DNA of 32,135 nucleotides from Tissierellia bacterium (GCA_012520935.1 JAAYNG010000107.1:1-32135); one strand, 5' to 3'. Counted from the first letter of the stretch, positions 17,345-26,731 are shown. The notes: generated by a model from the letters alone, not told the origin. Program-made: numbers and translations.

Positions 17345-18294
17345 ACTACCTACCGGTTGAATTGCATACACATTCTGTCCATAGTGATGGAAAACTGGAA
17401 ATAGAGAAACTTATTGAAGAGTCTAAAGCTTTTGGTTATGAGGCTATCTTTCTAACTGACCATAATACTATGTCCGGCTTGGAAGATGTTAAAACTTTTG
17501 ACTTGCCTCTATATAAGGGGGTTGAATGGTCGACTTTCCATGGGCACTTGCTTATTTTAGGACTTCCTCATGCATACGATTGGACAAGGGCAAATGTCGA
17601 CAATTTAGCTAACCTAATCTTGGAAATAAAAAAAGATGGCAACTTTGCCTTTGGGATAGCCCACCCTAGGCTAATAGGCAGTCCTCTTTGTATGGGTTGC
17701 CATTGGGATTTTAATCTAAAAAACTATGATGTAATAAACTTTATAGAAGTCTATAACGGTCCAAACCCCCATGAAAATTATTCCAGTGAACTCAATTACC
17801 AATTTTGGCTCGATAGAGTTTTAGAGGGTAATAAAATAGCCCCTGTTGCTGGCAGGGACTGGCATACTATTCAAAGAGATATGCTTATCCCTTTGACTTT
17901 TCTTGGCATTGAAGGGACATTAAGTGAAGCTTATGCAATTGAAGCCTTAAGGAAAGGGAGGACTTATGTTTCCCTTGGACCGGTTGCTAACCTTTCCATC
18001 AGTTCTGATAGAGAGTACCAGCTTGGCGACACTGCCACTAATGGAAGATATAATTTTAAAATAATCTTGCACTCTTCAAGTTTCATAGAAAAGTCCAGCA
18101 AAGAAATTACATTAGATAGGATTTTATTGTTTAATAACGAAGAAGTCATAGAAGAAAGGGCCATCAAGTATAATGAAGGGCTTAATTTTAAATTTGACTT
18201 GAAAAGAGGCTTTTTCAGATTTGAGGTGCTGGGAGAAATTGATGATAAAAAGGTCAGGCTATTAATCTCTGCCCCCTTGTGGATTGGAGATTAA
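17341..18294 (+). CDS. PHP-domain metal-dependent phosphoesterase, CehA/McbA-like
   Basis: This 317-aa protein starts with the PHP signature ELHTHSVHSDGK (H9, H11, D16) and continues with FLTDHNTMSG, a GIAHPRL histidine, EVYNGPNPHEN and AGRDWH. These match the metal ligands of PHP phosphoesterases. Residues about 215-317 form a C-terminal beta domain, as in CehA/McbA members. Such enzymes cleave phosphodiesters or phosphoesters, but McbA/CehA proteins are also known to hydrolyse carbamate or ester bonds, so the substrate is open. There is no signal peptide, so it is cytoplasmic. It overlaps the preceding 147-aa gene by four bases (ATGA) and is the last gene of the pair. Confidence 0.85.
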   Translation: MNYLPVELHTHSVHSDGKLEIEKLIEESKAFGYEAIFLTDHNTMSGLEDVKTFDLPLYKGVEWSTFHGHLLILGLPHAYDWTRANVDNLANLILEIKKDGNFAFGIAHPRLIGSPLCMGCHWDFNLKNYDVINFIEVYNGPNPHENYSSELNYQFWLDRVLEGNKIAPVAGRDWHTIQRDMLIPLTFLGIEGTLSEAYAIEALRKGRTYVSLGPVANLSISSDREYQLGDTATNGRYNFKIILHSSSFIEKSSKEITLDRILLFNNEEVIEERAIKYNEGLNFKFDLKRGFFRFEVLGEIDDKKVRLLISAPLWIGD

Positions 18295-18312
18295 CAGCCC
18301 GACTTATCTTTC

Positions 18313-19128
18313 CTATAAATTTTCCTCTTCTACAAAGGAATAAAATTCCTTCTCTTCACTCTTGTTCCTATCTGTCATCCTTCCCACAGGTTGGACATAG
18401 ACGGTGAACTCATTCTCCCCGTCTACTTTTAAAAGTTCATCGCATATCTCCTGCCCATAGGCACCAATGCCACAAGTTCCAAGCTTCAAGGCTTCTGCTG
18501 CCAAGTATAAATTCTCGCCAATGTGCCCCAAGTCCACAAGGGCAATCTTGTGGGCGTAAATTGTATAACGCCATTCAAAGCGATAGGGAACGGCTGTAAA
18601 ATAAAACAGGGCTGCTGCCTTTCCCACCCACTTTTGCCCCGAAACACTTGCTGTCCTGTTTTCACTTGTCTGGTCATTTACCCATTCCAAGGCATGGTCT
18701 TCGGCTAGGTAATGGTATACACCTGACTTTAAACCGTCCACTTTCATCGCATCCACATAGGATTCATAGCCGTGTCTTGCCCCGCCACTTGGGACAGTCC
18801 TCAAAGTTGCGTAGCTTTTCCCCCGCCTCCCCTTTACACCAAGAGAAGCCCAAAGAAGAAAGGAAAGCTCCAATAGGGAAATTGACTTCTCGTTGTAAAT
18901 CCTCCTAGACTTTCTCCCATCTAAAAGGGAATAAAAATTATCTTCTAGTTTTAAACTTTCAAAGTCCTTTGGTAATTCAATCCTCTCCGTCCCTTTCGGC
19001 TGGTTAAATAATGCCGGCTGTGGCAATTTTTTATCCTGGTCAGACTGGATTAAGTCGTCCCAGTCAGGACTCTTCATAAAATTTCGGTTTTCTTTAATGA
19101 TTTCTTTGATATCTTGACTTGTTGGCAT
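18313..19128 (-). CDS. SagB/ThcOx-type nitroreductase-family oxidoreductase
   Basis: This is a 271-aa protein. I chose ATG 19128 (MPTSQDIKEI) because AAGGAGG precedes it; an upstream in-frame ATG has no ribosome site. The core matches SagB-type dehydrogenases: SLLDGRKSRRIYNEKSISL, LLWASLGVKG, the TVPSGGARHGYESYV FMN-binding region, and a C-terminal LGTCGIGAYGQE segment. SagB enzymes are FMN oxidoreductases that make azoles in peptide toxins, but this stand-alone copy has no SagC/SagD partner or precursor peptide nearby. It is more likely a general small-molecule reductase. It is monocistronic, convergent with the PHP gene and downstream of the degraded SWIM gene. Confidence 0.87.
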   Translation of the reverse strand: MPTSQDIKEIIKENRNFMKSPDWDDLIQSDQDKKLPQPALFNQPKGTERIELPKDFESLKLEDNFYSLLDGRKSRRIYNEKSISLLELSFLLWASLGVKGRRGKSYATLRTVPSGGARHGYESYVDAMKVDGLKSGVYHYLAEDHALEWVNDQTSENRTASVSGQKWVGKAAALFYFTAVPYRFEWRYTIYAHKIALVDLGHIGENLYLAAEALKLGTCGIGAYGQEICDELLKVDGENEFTVYVQPVGRMTDRNKSEEKEFYSFVEEENL

Positions 19129-19257
19129 AGTTTTTCCTCCTTTGTTATCTAAATTCAATATATTCTGTCTTACACAAAAAATCAAAATGAAAATCAGTGG
19201 CATTCATGTCCTTATTTTTCATTTACTTCTTCTTGTAGCAAATAAAATAATAACTCC
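19129..19257. other. Short intergenic region, nothing recognised
   Basis: This is AT-rich sequence between the nitroreductase start and the SWIM remnant. It probably carries the nitroreductase promoter, but no clear -35/-10 pair was found. Confidence 0.4.
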
Positions 19258-19280
19258 CTACAATTTATTTAATTCATCCA

Positions 19281-20490
19281 TCATAGCCGGTCATATAGTT
19301 TTTCCTCTTTATACAACCTATCTACACGTGCATATTTAGGAAGTTTCTCGAATACTTCCTCTCTTTTTACTAGCCATTCTTCCGGACTATATTGTTCTTT
19401 TAGCTCTTGAAATAGTTCTAAATCCCCTTTTTTGTGTTCTAAAATCAACTTCCACAGCTGGTCAACATAGGCAGCCTTATTGCCTTGCAATAAAAAGATT
19501 TCTTTCTTCTTGCCACTATATCTGCTATTATCCCCATCAAGCAAAATGCCCTCATCCAAGACCTCTAATGCACGGTCATAGTCCTTTTTATCCATACAAG
19601 AATCAAGGTAGTTTCTTCTTACCTGTGAATTTTTCCAATACTTCCTATAAAAGTCTTCTATTTCCTTATCTGATGTTGCTTCCTCTTCAAGTAACTCAAA
19701 TACCTAAGAGCCCATTTCCCAAGCTTATAATCACCACTCCATTCAGACTCTTCTTCCTGCGATTTTTTTATCATGCTTTGTATAAAAGCCATCTTATCTT
19801 TTCTATATTCCTTTTCCTTAAAGCCTTCCATAATAATATTTTCTATATCATCTTCCAAGTAGTCTATAACAGACCCATCTAAATGAGATGTAAACCACTC
19901 ATACATTTTTCTTTTTTCTTGAGGCTTTGCTTGAAAAAGCAATTCTAACCAATGCTCGTATATGATATTAGCAAGCACCCCGGTGCCACCGTCCGAATCG
20001 TCCATGGGTACATTGCCAAGTAACACAAAAATATAATTCAACAATTCAAATGCACAAAGGTTATTTCCATTATCCATCATATCAGATACATCTTTATCTA
20101 TGATATCCTCTAATTCCGATATAAAATCATTTGCCTGATAATAGTCGATGAAATGATTCCTCCTAAGATAGTGTTTTAATATATCATCTATCTGCTTTAT
20201 GTATAAGCTGACATCATAGTCTTCAACTTGCTTGTTAACTTTATTATAAAAACGAACCAACAACTTCTCATCCTCCATTAAGACATCTGTTAAAAAGAGA
20301 GTTACTGTTTCTTGGTCTGCAGACTCAACCAGTTTCCTAATTTCTTCTCTTTTATTATTTTTCTTTCCGGAGGAATTTTTATTTGTAAAATCTCCCACCT
20401 GTTCTTCATCTTCTGTACTTGACCATTCATACAAAACAGCAGCCATATGCTTACAATTTTTACAATACAAGTCCCATAAGCCCCAAGAAG
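19281..20490 (-). pseudogene. SWIM zinc-finger protein, truncated and frameshifted
   Basis: The 5' end retains only the last part of a SWIM motif, YCKNCKHMAAVLYEW. The CxC half and several hundred N-terminal residues expected in the family are missing. The body (about 270 codons) ends at a premature TAG near 19658. In another frame the sequence continues seamlessly as FELLEEEATSDKEIEDFYRKYWKNS and on through DRALEVLDEGILLDG, so a single base was lost near 19700. A second small frame change near 19270 would add MDELNKL and a stop at 19258. Intact relatives are DNA-associated proteins often found with SNF2 helicases. No helicase is present here. The gene looks inactivated. Confidence 0.75.
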
Positions 20491-20495
20491 AAGCA

Positions 20496-20639
20496 CTATT
20501 TAATGATGACAGAGCATTTATCTATCCTTGCAACAACATCTCTTGCAGCCTGCATTGCTTCTTTAAGTTCTTTTAATCTATCCGCATTGATCACCTCAAG
20601 ACTCGATATATTTTCCTTTAGATTATACCTAATATTTTT
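20496..20639 (-). pseudogene. Short remnant with coding character upstream of the SWIM fragment
   Basis: An open minus-strand frame encodes about 47 residues (ENISSLEVINADRLKELK, then EAMQAARDVVARID) and ends at TAG 20496-20498. The composition is helical and coiled-coil-like, but there is no good start (a GTG at 20594 is possible) and no recognised family. It is in the same orientation as the SWIM fragment and may be the tail of a deleted neighbour. Confidence 0.35.
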
Positions 20640-20690
20640 TCACTTGTCCTTACTGTCATAGATTATTTATTATTACAGGCTTAGTTGACT

Positions 20691-20724
20691 AAAAAAGTCC
20701 CCTAGCTTTTACACTAAAGGACTT
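20691..20724 (-). terminator. Rho-independent terminator after the BMP lipoprotein gene
   Basis: On the minus strand AAGTCC...GGACTT, with TAG/CTA pairing inside, is followed by a T run. It lies 14 bases after the stop codon. Confidence 0.8.
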
Positions 20725-20737
20725 CTTAAGTTTAATT

Positions 20738-21910
20738 TTATAATCCCGGGAATGCGTCCGGTGTATGTCCGTTGAAGTTAGCTGCCGGAACTATTTCGCC
20801 AGCCTTTAATTTGCCATAAACTTCTTCTAACTTAGCCTTAGTATCATCTGAAAGGCTGTTTCTTCCATCTGCTGATACATAACCTGTTGAGTCTGTATCT
20901 GCCCTTAGGACAACATTTGCTCCCTTGAATGTACCATCTTTAACCATATTTAAAGCCTTCTCAACATTCGGTCCCATGACCTTTAATGCTGATGTAAGGA
21001 TAATGTTCTTATCTCCTACCACACCGTCATCATATTGGTCAACATCGCAACCGATAACCATAACACCTTCAGCTTCCTTAGCTGCTGTGAATACACCATT
21101 TCCTGACCCACCTGCTGCTACCAGCATTATGTCTACCCCTTGGTCGATTAGGCTCTTGCCTACTACCTTTCCGCCCGGCTCGTCGGCAAAGTCTCCTATA
21201 TAGTTTCCGCCAACATTAGCTCCGGTAACATCTGTTCCCGGGTTAGAAGCCAATTCTACAACTTCTGCCTTTGCACCTAAGTGTTTAACTGCATAGTTAA
21301 CACCTGATTCAAAGCCGTATTGGTAGTTTACATTTGAAGGGTAGGCGATTCCGTTTACAACTGCGACCTTGCCTGTCTTTGTTTCAAGGGCTGCTGCAAC
21401 GCCTGCAAAGAATCCACTTTCTTCTTCAGCAAACATCATTGAGTAGATGTTTTCAAACTCTTTCTTGTCTCCAACCGGAGTTGGCTCAGAGTCGATTAAA
21501 ATGAATTTCTTGTCCGGATTTTCTTCTGCAATTTCAGAAACCCCTGCAAATTGAAAGCCCGGTGTTACGATTACATCATAGTCTGCAACAACATCTCTTA
21601 CAGATTGGATACAGGCCATAACATCACCTGTAGTTTCTTGTACTGCCTTAACTTCTGTGTTTGGATTAGCTTTTTGGAAGGCTAAGATACCGTTGTAGTT
21701 GTCTTGGTTGAAGCTTCCATCGTCTACTCCTGACGGACTTGTAACAATTACTACCTTTAGTCCCGGTTCATCTGTCGTTTCAGCTGTTTCAGTTGTTTCC
21801 GTAGTCTCACCTGTTTCTGCAGGTTCATCAGTTGTTGTTTCTGTTGTTGCTTCGCCACATGCTGATAATACCAGCACCAGTGCAAGCAACAAGGCTAAAA
21901 TTTTTTTCAT
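20738..21910 (-). CDS. BMP-family (PnrA/Med-like) substrate-binding lipoprotein
   Basis: This is a 390-aa protein. I chose ATG 21910 (MKKILALLLALVLVLSAC) because AGGAGGAG precedes it. The leader is a lipoprotein signal with lipobox cysteine C18. A threonine/glutamate-rich spacer (about 19-52, several TTET units) tethers a Bmp domain (about 55-390) with VIVTSPSGVDDGSFNQ, FILIDSEP, EESGFFAGVAAALE and MLVAAGGSGNGVF. Such proteins bind purine nucleosides or related ligands for ABC import at the outer face of the membrane. The usual ATPase and permease genes are not adjacent, so it either serves a transporter elsewhere or acts as a receptor. It has its own terminator and follows the second double-palindrome repeat. 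Confidence 0.93.
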   Translation of the reverse strand: MKKILALLLALVLVLSACGEATTETTTDEPAETGETTETTETAETTDEPGLKVVIVTSPSGVDDGSFNQDNYNGILAFQKANPNTEVKAVQETTGDVMACIQSVRDVVADYDVIVTPGFQFAGVSEIAEENPDKKFILIDSEPTPVGDKKEFENIYSMMFAEEESGFFAGVAAALETKTGKVAVVNGIAYPSNVNYQYGFESGVNYAVKHLGAKAEVVELASNPGTDVTGANVGGNYIGDFADEPGGKVVGKSLIDQGVDIMLVAAGGSGNGVFTAAKEAEGVMVIGCDVDQYDDGVVGDKNIILTSALKVMGPNVEKALNMVKDGTFKGANVVLRADTDSTGYVSADGRNSLSDDTKAKLEEVYGKLKAGEIVPAANFNGHTPDAFPGL

Positions 21911-21972
21911 ACTCTCTCCTCCTAAATACATGATTAATAATATGATATAAATGCCAAAAGCAAGTTTTCTTC

Positions 21973-22090
21973 AATCGTAAGGGAGGATATCATCCTCCCC
22001 TACATCCAAAAAGCTTTATTTATAGCCTTTTTAAGGAACGGGCGGTTAATAACCGCCCCTACCAAACAATTGATTTTATACTTTTGACAC
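21973..22090 (-). repeat. Double-palindrome dispersed repeat, copy 2 (inverted)
   Basis: Its reverse complement aligns along its whole length with copy 1 at 12045-12163. Both palindromes are conserved and a few substitutions lie in the linker. It sits between the amidase stop and the BMP start, where it could act as an RNA hairpin terminator or processing element. Confidence 0.85.
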
Positions 22091-22117
22091 CTTAAATATA
22101 ATATAGCACAAATAAAG

Positions 22118-22984
22118 CTACTTGTCTATGAAAAAGTTTAAGACACCATCCGTAATCCCTTCAACCATGCGACTTTGAAAGGACCGGTCATTCATTAACT
22201 CGTCTTCCTTTCCATTGGACATAAAGCCCATTTCTATCAGGACAACTGGAACCTTTGACCAGTTGAAACCTGTCATGTCCTTCCTGCTTATTAAACCCCT
22301 GTTATTAAAGCCTGTCTTTTCAACATAGGCCTTCAAGATTTTTTCCCCGGCCTGCCTGCTTTTTTCATTTACATCTTTGGATAGGGTGCCATTGGCCGGT
22401 ACTAGGACTGAAGCCCCTCTCACACTGGGATTATCAATCCCATCAGCATGGATTCTTATTACTAGGTCAGAGTTCTTTTCATTCCCTAATTCTGCCCTTT
22501 CAATATTGGTCATATCAGACTTTTCCGAATCTCTTGTGAGGAAAACTGTTGCCCCTTCCTTCTCCAAGCTTTCCTTTAATTTTAAAGCTATAGTAAGATT
22601 TAACTTTTGCTCGCTTATTCCGGTCTTAACACCCCGAGTTCCGGAAACATTGCCCGGCTTGGTCGTTGAAGAATTTGGTGCAACCGGCTCTTTAACCCTC
22701 CTATTGGTAATACCATGACCCGGGTCTAGGGTGATTATTATCCCATATAGCGGTTTTGCCTTTTCAGCTTCCTCTCTTGCCCTTTCTTCTTCCTCCAGCC
22801 TTTCCTTTTCTATTCTTTCTTCTTCTGCTTGAATTTTTTCATTCAAGATTTCTATAGATTCTTGGCTAATTTCTCGCCGATTAATTAGAGAATACTGATA
22901 AGTTGTTTCATCTTTTGGAACTTGAGCTTGGGAAAGAGCTAAAATACCTATAGCCAGTGCTGAAACTAAGAAAGCCCTATTCAT
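22118..22984 (-). CDS. N-acetylmuramoyl-L-alanine amidase (Amidase_3)
   Basis: This 288-aa enzyme cleaves the lactyl-peptide bond of peptidoglycan. Residues about 1-20 are a signal-anchor (MNRAFLVSALAIGILALSQAQ). A charged coiled coil (about 40-75) follows, then the Amidase_3 domain (about 80-288). The zinc ligands LDPGHG, SEQKLN and RIHADG and the catalytic IEMGFMSN are all present. I prefer ATG 22984, four bases after the upstream gene's stop, with a weak GCGGTAGG site. An ATG at 23014 inside the upstream gene is possible but has no ribosome site. Tight coupling to the zinc-ribbon/YARHG protein suggests a shared envelope function. Confidence 0.93.
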   Translation of the reverse strand: MNRAFLVSALAIGILALSQAQVPKDETTYQYSLINRREISQESIEILNEKIQAEEERIEKERLEEEERAREEAEKAKPLYGIIITLDPGHGITNRRVKEPVAPNSSTTKPGNVSGTRGVKTGISEQKLNLTIALKLKESLEKEGATVFLTRDSEKSDMTNIERAELGNEKNSDLVIRIHADGIDNPSVRGASVLVPANGTLSKDVNEKSRQAGEKILKAYVEKTGFNNRGLISRKDMTGFNWSKVPVVLIEMGFMSNGKEDELMNDRSFQSRMVEGITDGVLNFFIDK

Positions 22985-22988
22985 AAGC

Positions 22989-23816
22989 CTACCGCCAGCC
23001 CATTTTCTTTTCATAGTTTGAAATCACTGTTACATTTTCTTTTTCAAATCCATTAAATAAGGCTTCTGAAAAATTTGGATTGGGCTCATACCAGTCATAG
23101 GCTTCAAAGTAGGCTTGTAGTTCCTTATTCTTAAAAACATAACCATGGCGGGCATAGATTTCATTTCTAATTATGGAAATTTCTCCCCTATCAAAGCCAC
23201 TCAAGTCATCCTCACTTATTACTTCCCTATCTGTTTGGAAAAGGTACCTTTGATTTGGGTCATAGTCCATAGTTTCTTCACTTTCATAGGGGCCTTTCCC
23301 TGAGTCTTCACTTTTTTCTATATTGCTATAGTCAAAAACCTTAGGCGTGGAGGATGTTCCCTCTTTACTTTCTTCCTTCCCTTCTTCCTCTTTCTTACCC
23401 TCTGGCTTTTCTTTCTCAGTTTCTTCCTCTCTTGTTTCGCCTACCACATCGGTAACATCAGTTTCAGTCGAAATATCATTATTTGTGCCCTTGTCTCTTG
23501 TTAAAATGTAAATTATCCCTAGTCCTAAAGCAATAAGTAAGACTACCAGTACGGCTATAATAAGCTTATTACTGGATTTTTTTCCTCCTCTATTGAATGT
23601 CTGACTTGGCTGTGGTCCTTGTTCAGGCTCTTGAATAGAAGTTTCTTCCCTTGTGGGACTTGTATATCCCGTTCCTCCCTCATTAATCTTTCTTTGATTG
23701 TACATGTTCAAATTTTCAGTGCTTTCCTTTTCTTGAGGGCTTGCCACCTTAGTTCCGCATGACTCACAAAACCTGTCCCCCTCATTTAATTTCCTGCCAC
23801 ATTTTCCACAAAACAC
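22989..23816 (-). CDS. Zinc-ribbon membrane protein with YARHG domain
   Basis: This 275-aa protein begins at GTG 23816 with AGGGGTG upstream. Residues 1-25 form a four-cysteine zinc ribbon (FCGKCGRKLNEGDRFCESCG). A cytoplasmic linker leads to one transmembrane helix (about 85-107, IIAVLVVLLIALGLGIIYIL), then a Glu/Lys/Ser-rich spacer and a C-terminal YARHG domain (about 205-250, EIYARHGYVFKNKELQAYF, followed by W and NPNFS). The topology puts the ribbon inside and YARHG outside. YARHG is an extracellular domain of unknown function found with cell-wall enzymes. It is directly upstream of the amidase, whose start lies beyond this gene's stop by four bases. Confidence 0.85.
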   Translation of the reverse strand: MFCGKCGRKLNEGDRFCESCGTKVASPQEKESTENLNMYNQRKINEGGTGYTSPTREETSIQEPEQGPQPSQTFNRGGKKSSNKLIIAVLVVLLIALGLGIIYILTRDKGTNNDISTETDVTDVVGETREEETEKEKPEGKKEEEGKEESKEGTSSTPKVFDYSNIEKSEDSGKGPYESEETMDYDPNQRYLFQTDREVISEDDLSGFDRGEISIIRNEIYARHGYVFKNKELQAYFEAYDWYEPNPNFSEALFNGFEKENVTVISNYEKKMGWR

Positions 23817-23845
23817 ATCCCATCACCCCTTTATCCTTTTAAATA

Positions 23846-23868
23846 AGGGCGATAATCAATATCGCCCT
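23846..23868 (-). terminator. Hairpin terminator after the Ca2+-ATPase gene
   Basis: On the minus strand a perfect 9-bp stem AGGGCGATA/TATCGCCCT with a 5-base loop lies just after the ATPase stop. The following TATTTAAA is only a weak T tract, so some read-through into the zinc-ribbon gene is likely. Confidence 0.6.
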
Positions 23869-23873
23869 CTCCC

Positions 23874-26720
23874 TTAATGTCTGTAATATATTTTCTTGTA
23901 AACTTCCCCTGCTACAAATGGCAACAATGTACATGGTAAGATATACAACCAGTCCATAACACCTAAGGATATGGTGTTGAAGATAATATCTAAAGCCGGT
24001 ACATATATTACTATAAGTGTAAGGATTACACAAAGTACAGTTGCCTTGTTCAAGGTTGAATTGCCAAAGAAACCGATTTTGAAGGCACCATAATGTTCCG
24101 ACCTTGTAGAGTAAGCCTTTAGTAGTTCTGCAAGTATGAGCGTTATAAAGGCATAGGTCATAGCCCCAAAGGAAGGTTGAATCTTTAGACCGTTATAGTT
24201 ATTTGAAACTAATAAAACTTCATCTGTATTAACATCTACGATATCTTTTTCATTTTCAGCATCCGGATACTTTTCCATGCCGCCCATGTCCTTTACATAC
24301 CTATATTGGATTGAATGGTCTGCAGAGTCTTTATCTGCATCCCTCACACCATAAATATTTAAGCCTAAGTTAAAGGCTACGAATACCGATAAGAAGATAG
24401 CTATTGAACGGACTACAATTGAAGAAATCATATCCTTGTTCATAATCTTTTCGTTCTTCTTCCTAGGCGGTAGGTCCATGATGTCCGGCTCTCCCTTCTC
24501 CTGCCCCAGTGCTAAGGCCGGGAAGGAGTCGGTTACCAGATTTAACCATAGGAGTTGAATTGGCATTAACGGAATCATATTCGGTCCCATGACTAACATT
24601 GTAATAAAGATTACAAATATTTCTGCAACATTACACGATAGCAGGAAGTTTACAAACTTCCTTATATTTTGGTAGATTACCCTGCCCTCTTCCACTGCAC
24701 TTACTATAGTTGCAAAATTGTCATCGGTCAGTATCATATCTGCTGCACCCTTGGCAACCTCTGTACCTGTAATGCCCATGGCAACACCTATGTCCGCCCT
24801 CTTTAAGGCAGGAGCATCATTAACCCCGTCACCTGTCATTGAACATATATTTCCTTCAGCTTGTAAGGCTTCAACAATCCTCACCTTATGCTCAGGAGAA
24901 ACCCTTGCATATACTGCAGTATTTCCACAAGCTGCCCTCAAGTCTTCATCAGACATTTTTTCCAGTTGCTGACCGGTTAATACTTGGTCGCCTTCCTTCA
25001 TAAGTGTAAGGTCTTTTGCAATGGCAACAGCTGTGTCTTTGTAGTCACCGGTAATCATTACCGCCTTGATACCTGCATCATTACATACTTGAATTGACTC
25101 CTTAACCTCTTCCCTTGGCGGGTCAATCATACCTGTGAGTCCGACAAAGGTCATTTTTTCCTCTGCTGTGTCCGGGCCTTCAAAGTCCTTATTAAAGGCA
25201 AATGCCAAGACCCTCAAAGCTGTTTGTGCAAATCCTGAGTTGACACCCATTATCTCTTTCCTTCTCTCATCTGTAAGAGGAACTATTCCATTATCAGTGA
25301 GTTCATCAATGCACCTGTCTAAAATTATATCCGGAGCACCCTTTGTAAGGGATACCCTCCCTTCCGGAAAACCATCGTAGAAGACAGACATCATCTTCCT
25401 ATCCGAGTCGAAAGGCAGGTCTCCTAGCCTTTCATATTTATCCTCTAAAGATTCTTCAGTAAAGCCTTTTTTAGCAGCTACAGTAAGGATTGCCCCCTCT
25501 GTCGGGTCACCGATTATCCCCCAAGTATTGTCTTCCTTCTTTACAAGCTTAGCCTCATTACACAGGGTCCCTATGGTCAATAGCCTGTCTAGGATTGGAT
25601 CTTCTGCAACCGGACCTGACTCGTCCTTAATTTCCCCTTCCGGAGAATAACCACTCCCTGTTACATCATATACCTTATTTCCAACATATACCTTTGTTAC
25701 TGTCATTTCATTTTGAGTAAGGGTACCCGTCTTGTCTGAACAAATAACATTGACTGAACCCAAAGTCTCAACTGCCAAGAGCCTTTTAACTATGGCATTT
25801 TTCTTTGCCATCCTGTTCATTCCCAGTGAAAGAACGATTGTAATTACCGCTGTTAAACCCTCCGGAATTGCAGCTACTGCTAGGGATACTGATGTCATGA
25901 ACAAGTCCATCGTGTCCCCGCCCCTGATTACACCAATTACAAAGGTTATAATTACAACTGCTATACAGAAGATAGCAAGGAATTTACCCAGTTGATTTAT
26001 GTTCACTTGCAGTGGGGTAAGCTCTTGTGTTATACCTGTGAGCCTTTGGGCAATTTTGCCCATTTCAGTATCTTCACCTGTTGAAACTGCCACAGCCTTG
26101 CACCTGCCATATGTAATGGCAGTTGAACTGTAAAGCATGTTGTGCCTATCGCCAAGACCCAGTTCATCTTCAGTTTCAAATGTGGCATCCTTTTCTACCG
26201 GCACAGATTCACCGGTAAGGGCAGCCTCTTCAACCTTTAAGTTGGAGGATTCTATAATCCTTGAATCTGCCGGTATAATATCCCCTGCCTCTAGGATTAG
26301 AATATCTCCGGGGACAATCTTTTCAGACTCAACAATCTCTTGGACCCCATCCCTTAAAACCCTAGCATGGGGTGCTGACATCTTTTGCAGTGCCTCTACT
26401 GCCTGTTCAGCCTTCCCCTCTTGGTAGACACCAAGTATAGCATTAACCACTACAATTGCCATTATTATGATGGCTTCAACTGTATCACCGGTAAAGCCGG
26501 AAATTACAGCTGCTACTATAAGTATAATTACCATTATATCCTTGAATTGTTCTAGGAATTTTTGCCAAAGTGGGGTCTTCTTTTCCTCCTTGAGCTTATT
26601 TTCTCCATAGACATCAAGCCTCTTCCTTGCCTCTTCAGCAGTAAGTCCTTTTTGCTCATCGACTTTCAAGTCGCTTAATACTGATGGGACACTTCCTTTG
26701 TAAAAATCTTCCCTCTCCAT
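23874..26720 (-). CDS. P2A-type (SERCA-like) Ca2+-transporting ATPase
   Basis: This is a 948-aa P-type ATPase. The start is ATG 26720 behind AGGAGG; a GTG six bases upstream is too close to that site. The phosphorylation motif CSDKTGTLT has D329, and TGDGVNDAPAL closes the P domain. The Ca2+ ligands known from SERCA are conserved: E287 in AIPEGL (M4), N697 and E700 in NVAEIF (M5), N727, T730 and D731 in NLVTDSF (M6), and a glutamate in ILAELLKAYS (M8). Both ion sites therefore look intact, and Ca2+ export is the likely function. A longer than usual polar loop lies between M7 and M8. It is the second gene after an alpha/beta hydrolase whose stop overlaps its ribosome site. Confidence 0.93.
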   Translation of the reverse strand: MEREDFYKGSVPSVLSDLKVDEQKGLTAEEARKRLDVYGENKLKEEKKTPLWQKFLEQFKDIMVIILIVAAVISGFTGDTVEAIIIMAIVVVNAILGVYQEGKAEQAVEALQKMSAPHARVLRDGVQEIVESEKIVPGDILILEAGDIIPADSRIIESSNLKVEEAALTGESVPVEKDATFETEDELGLGDRHNMLYSSTAITYGRCKAVAVSTGEDTEMGKIAQRLTGITQELTPLQVNINQLGKFLAIFCIAVVIITFVIGVIRGGDTMDLFMTSVSLAVAAIPEGLTAVITIVLSLGMNRMAKKNAIVKRLLAVETLGSVNVICSDKTGTLTQNEMTVTKVYVGNKVYDVTGSGYSPEGEIKDESGPVAEDPILDRLLTIGTLCNEAKLVKKEDNTWGIIGDPTEGAILTVAAKKGFTEESLEDKYERLGDLPFDSDRKMMSVFYDGFPEGRVSLTKGAPDIILDRCIDELTDNGIVPLTDERRKEIMGVNSGFAQTALRVLAFAFNKDFEGPDTAEEKMTFVGLTGMIDPPREEVKESIQVCNDAGIKAVMITGDYKDTAVAIAKDLTLMKEGDQVLTGQQLEKMSDEDLRAACGNTAVYARVSPEHKVRIVEALQAEGNICSMTGDGVNDAPALKRADIGVAMGITGTEVAKGAADMILTDDNFATIVSAVEEGRVIYQNIRKFVNFLLSCNVAEIFVIFITMLVMGPNMIPLMPIQLLWLNLVTDSFPALALGQEKGEPDIMDLPPRKKNEKIMNKDMISSIVVRSIAIFLSVFVAFNLGLNIYGVRDADKDSADHSIQYRYVKDMGGMEKYPDAENEKDIVDVNTDEVLLVSNNYNGLKIQPSFGAMTYAFITLILAELLKAYSTRSEHYGAFKIGFFGNSTLNKATVLCVILTLIVIYVPALDIIFNTISLGVMDWLYILPCTLLPFVAGEVYKKIYYRH

Positions 26721-26731
26721 ATGCACTCCTC

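Noticed and set aside
18313..19128. Peptide-azole (SagBCD) biosynthetic cluster
   Set aside because: Only the SagB-like oxidoreductase is present; there is no cyclodehydratase, docking protein or precursor peptide nearby.
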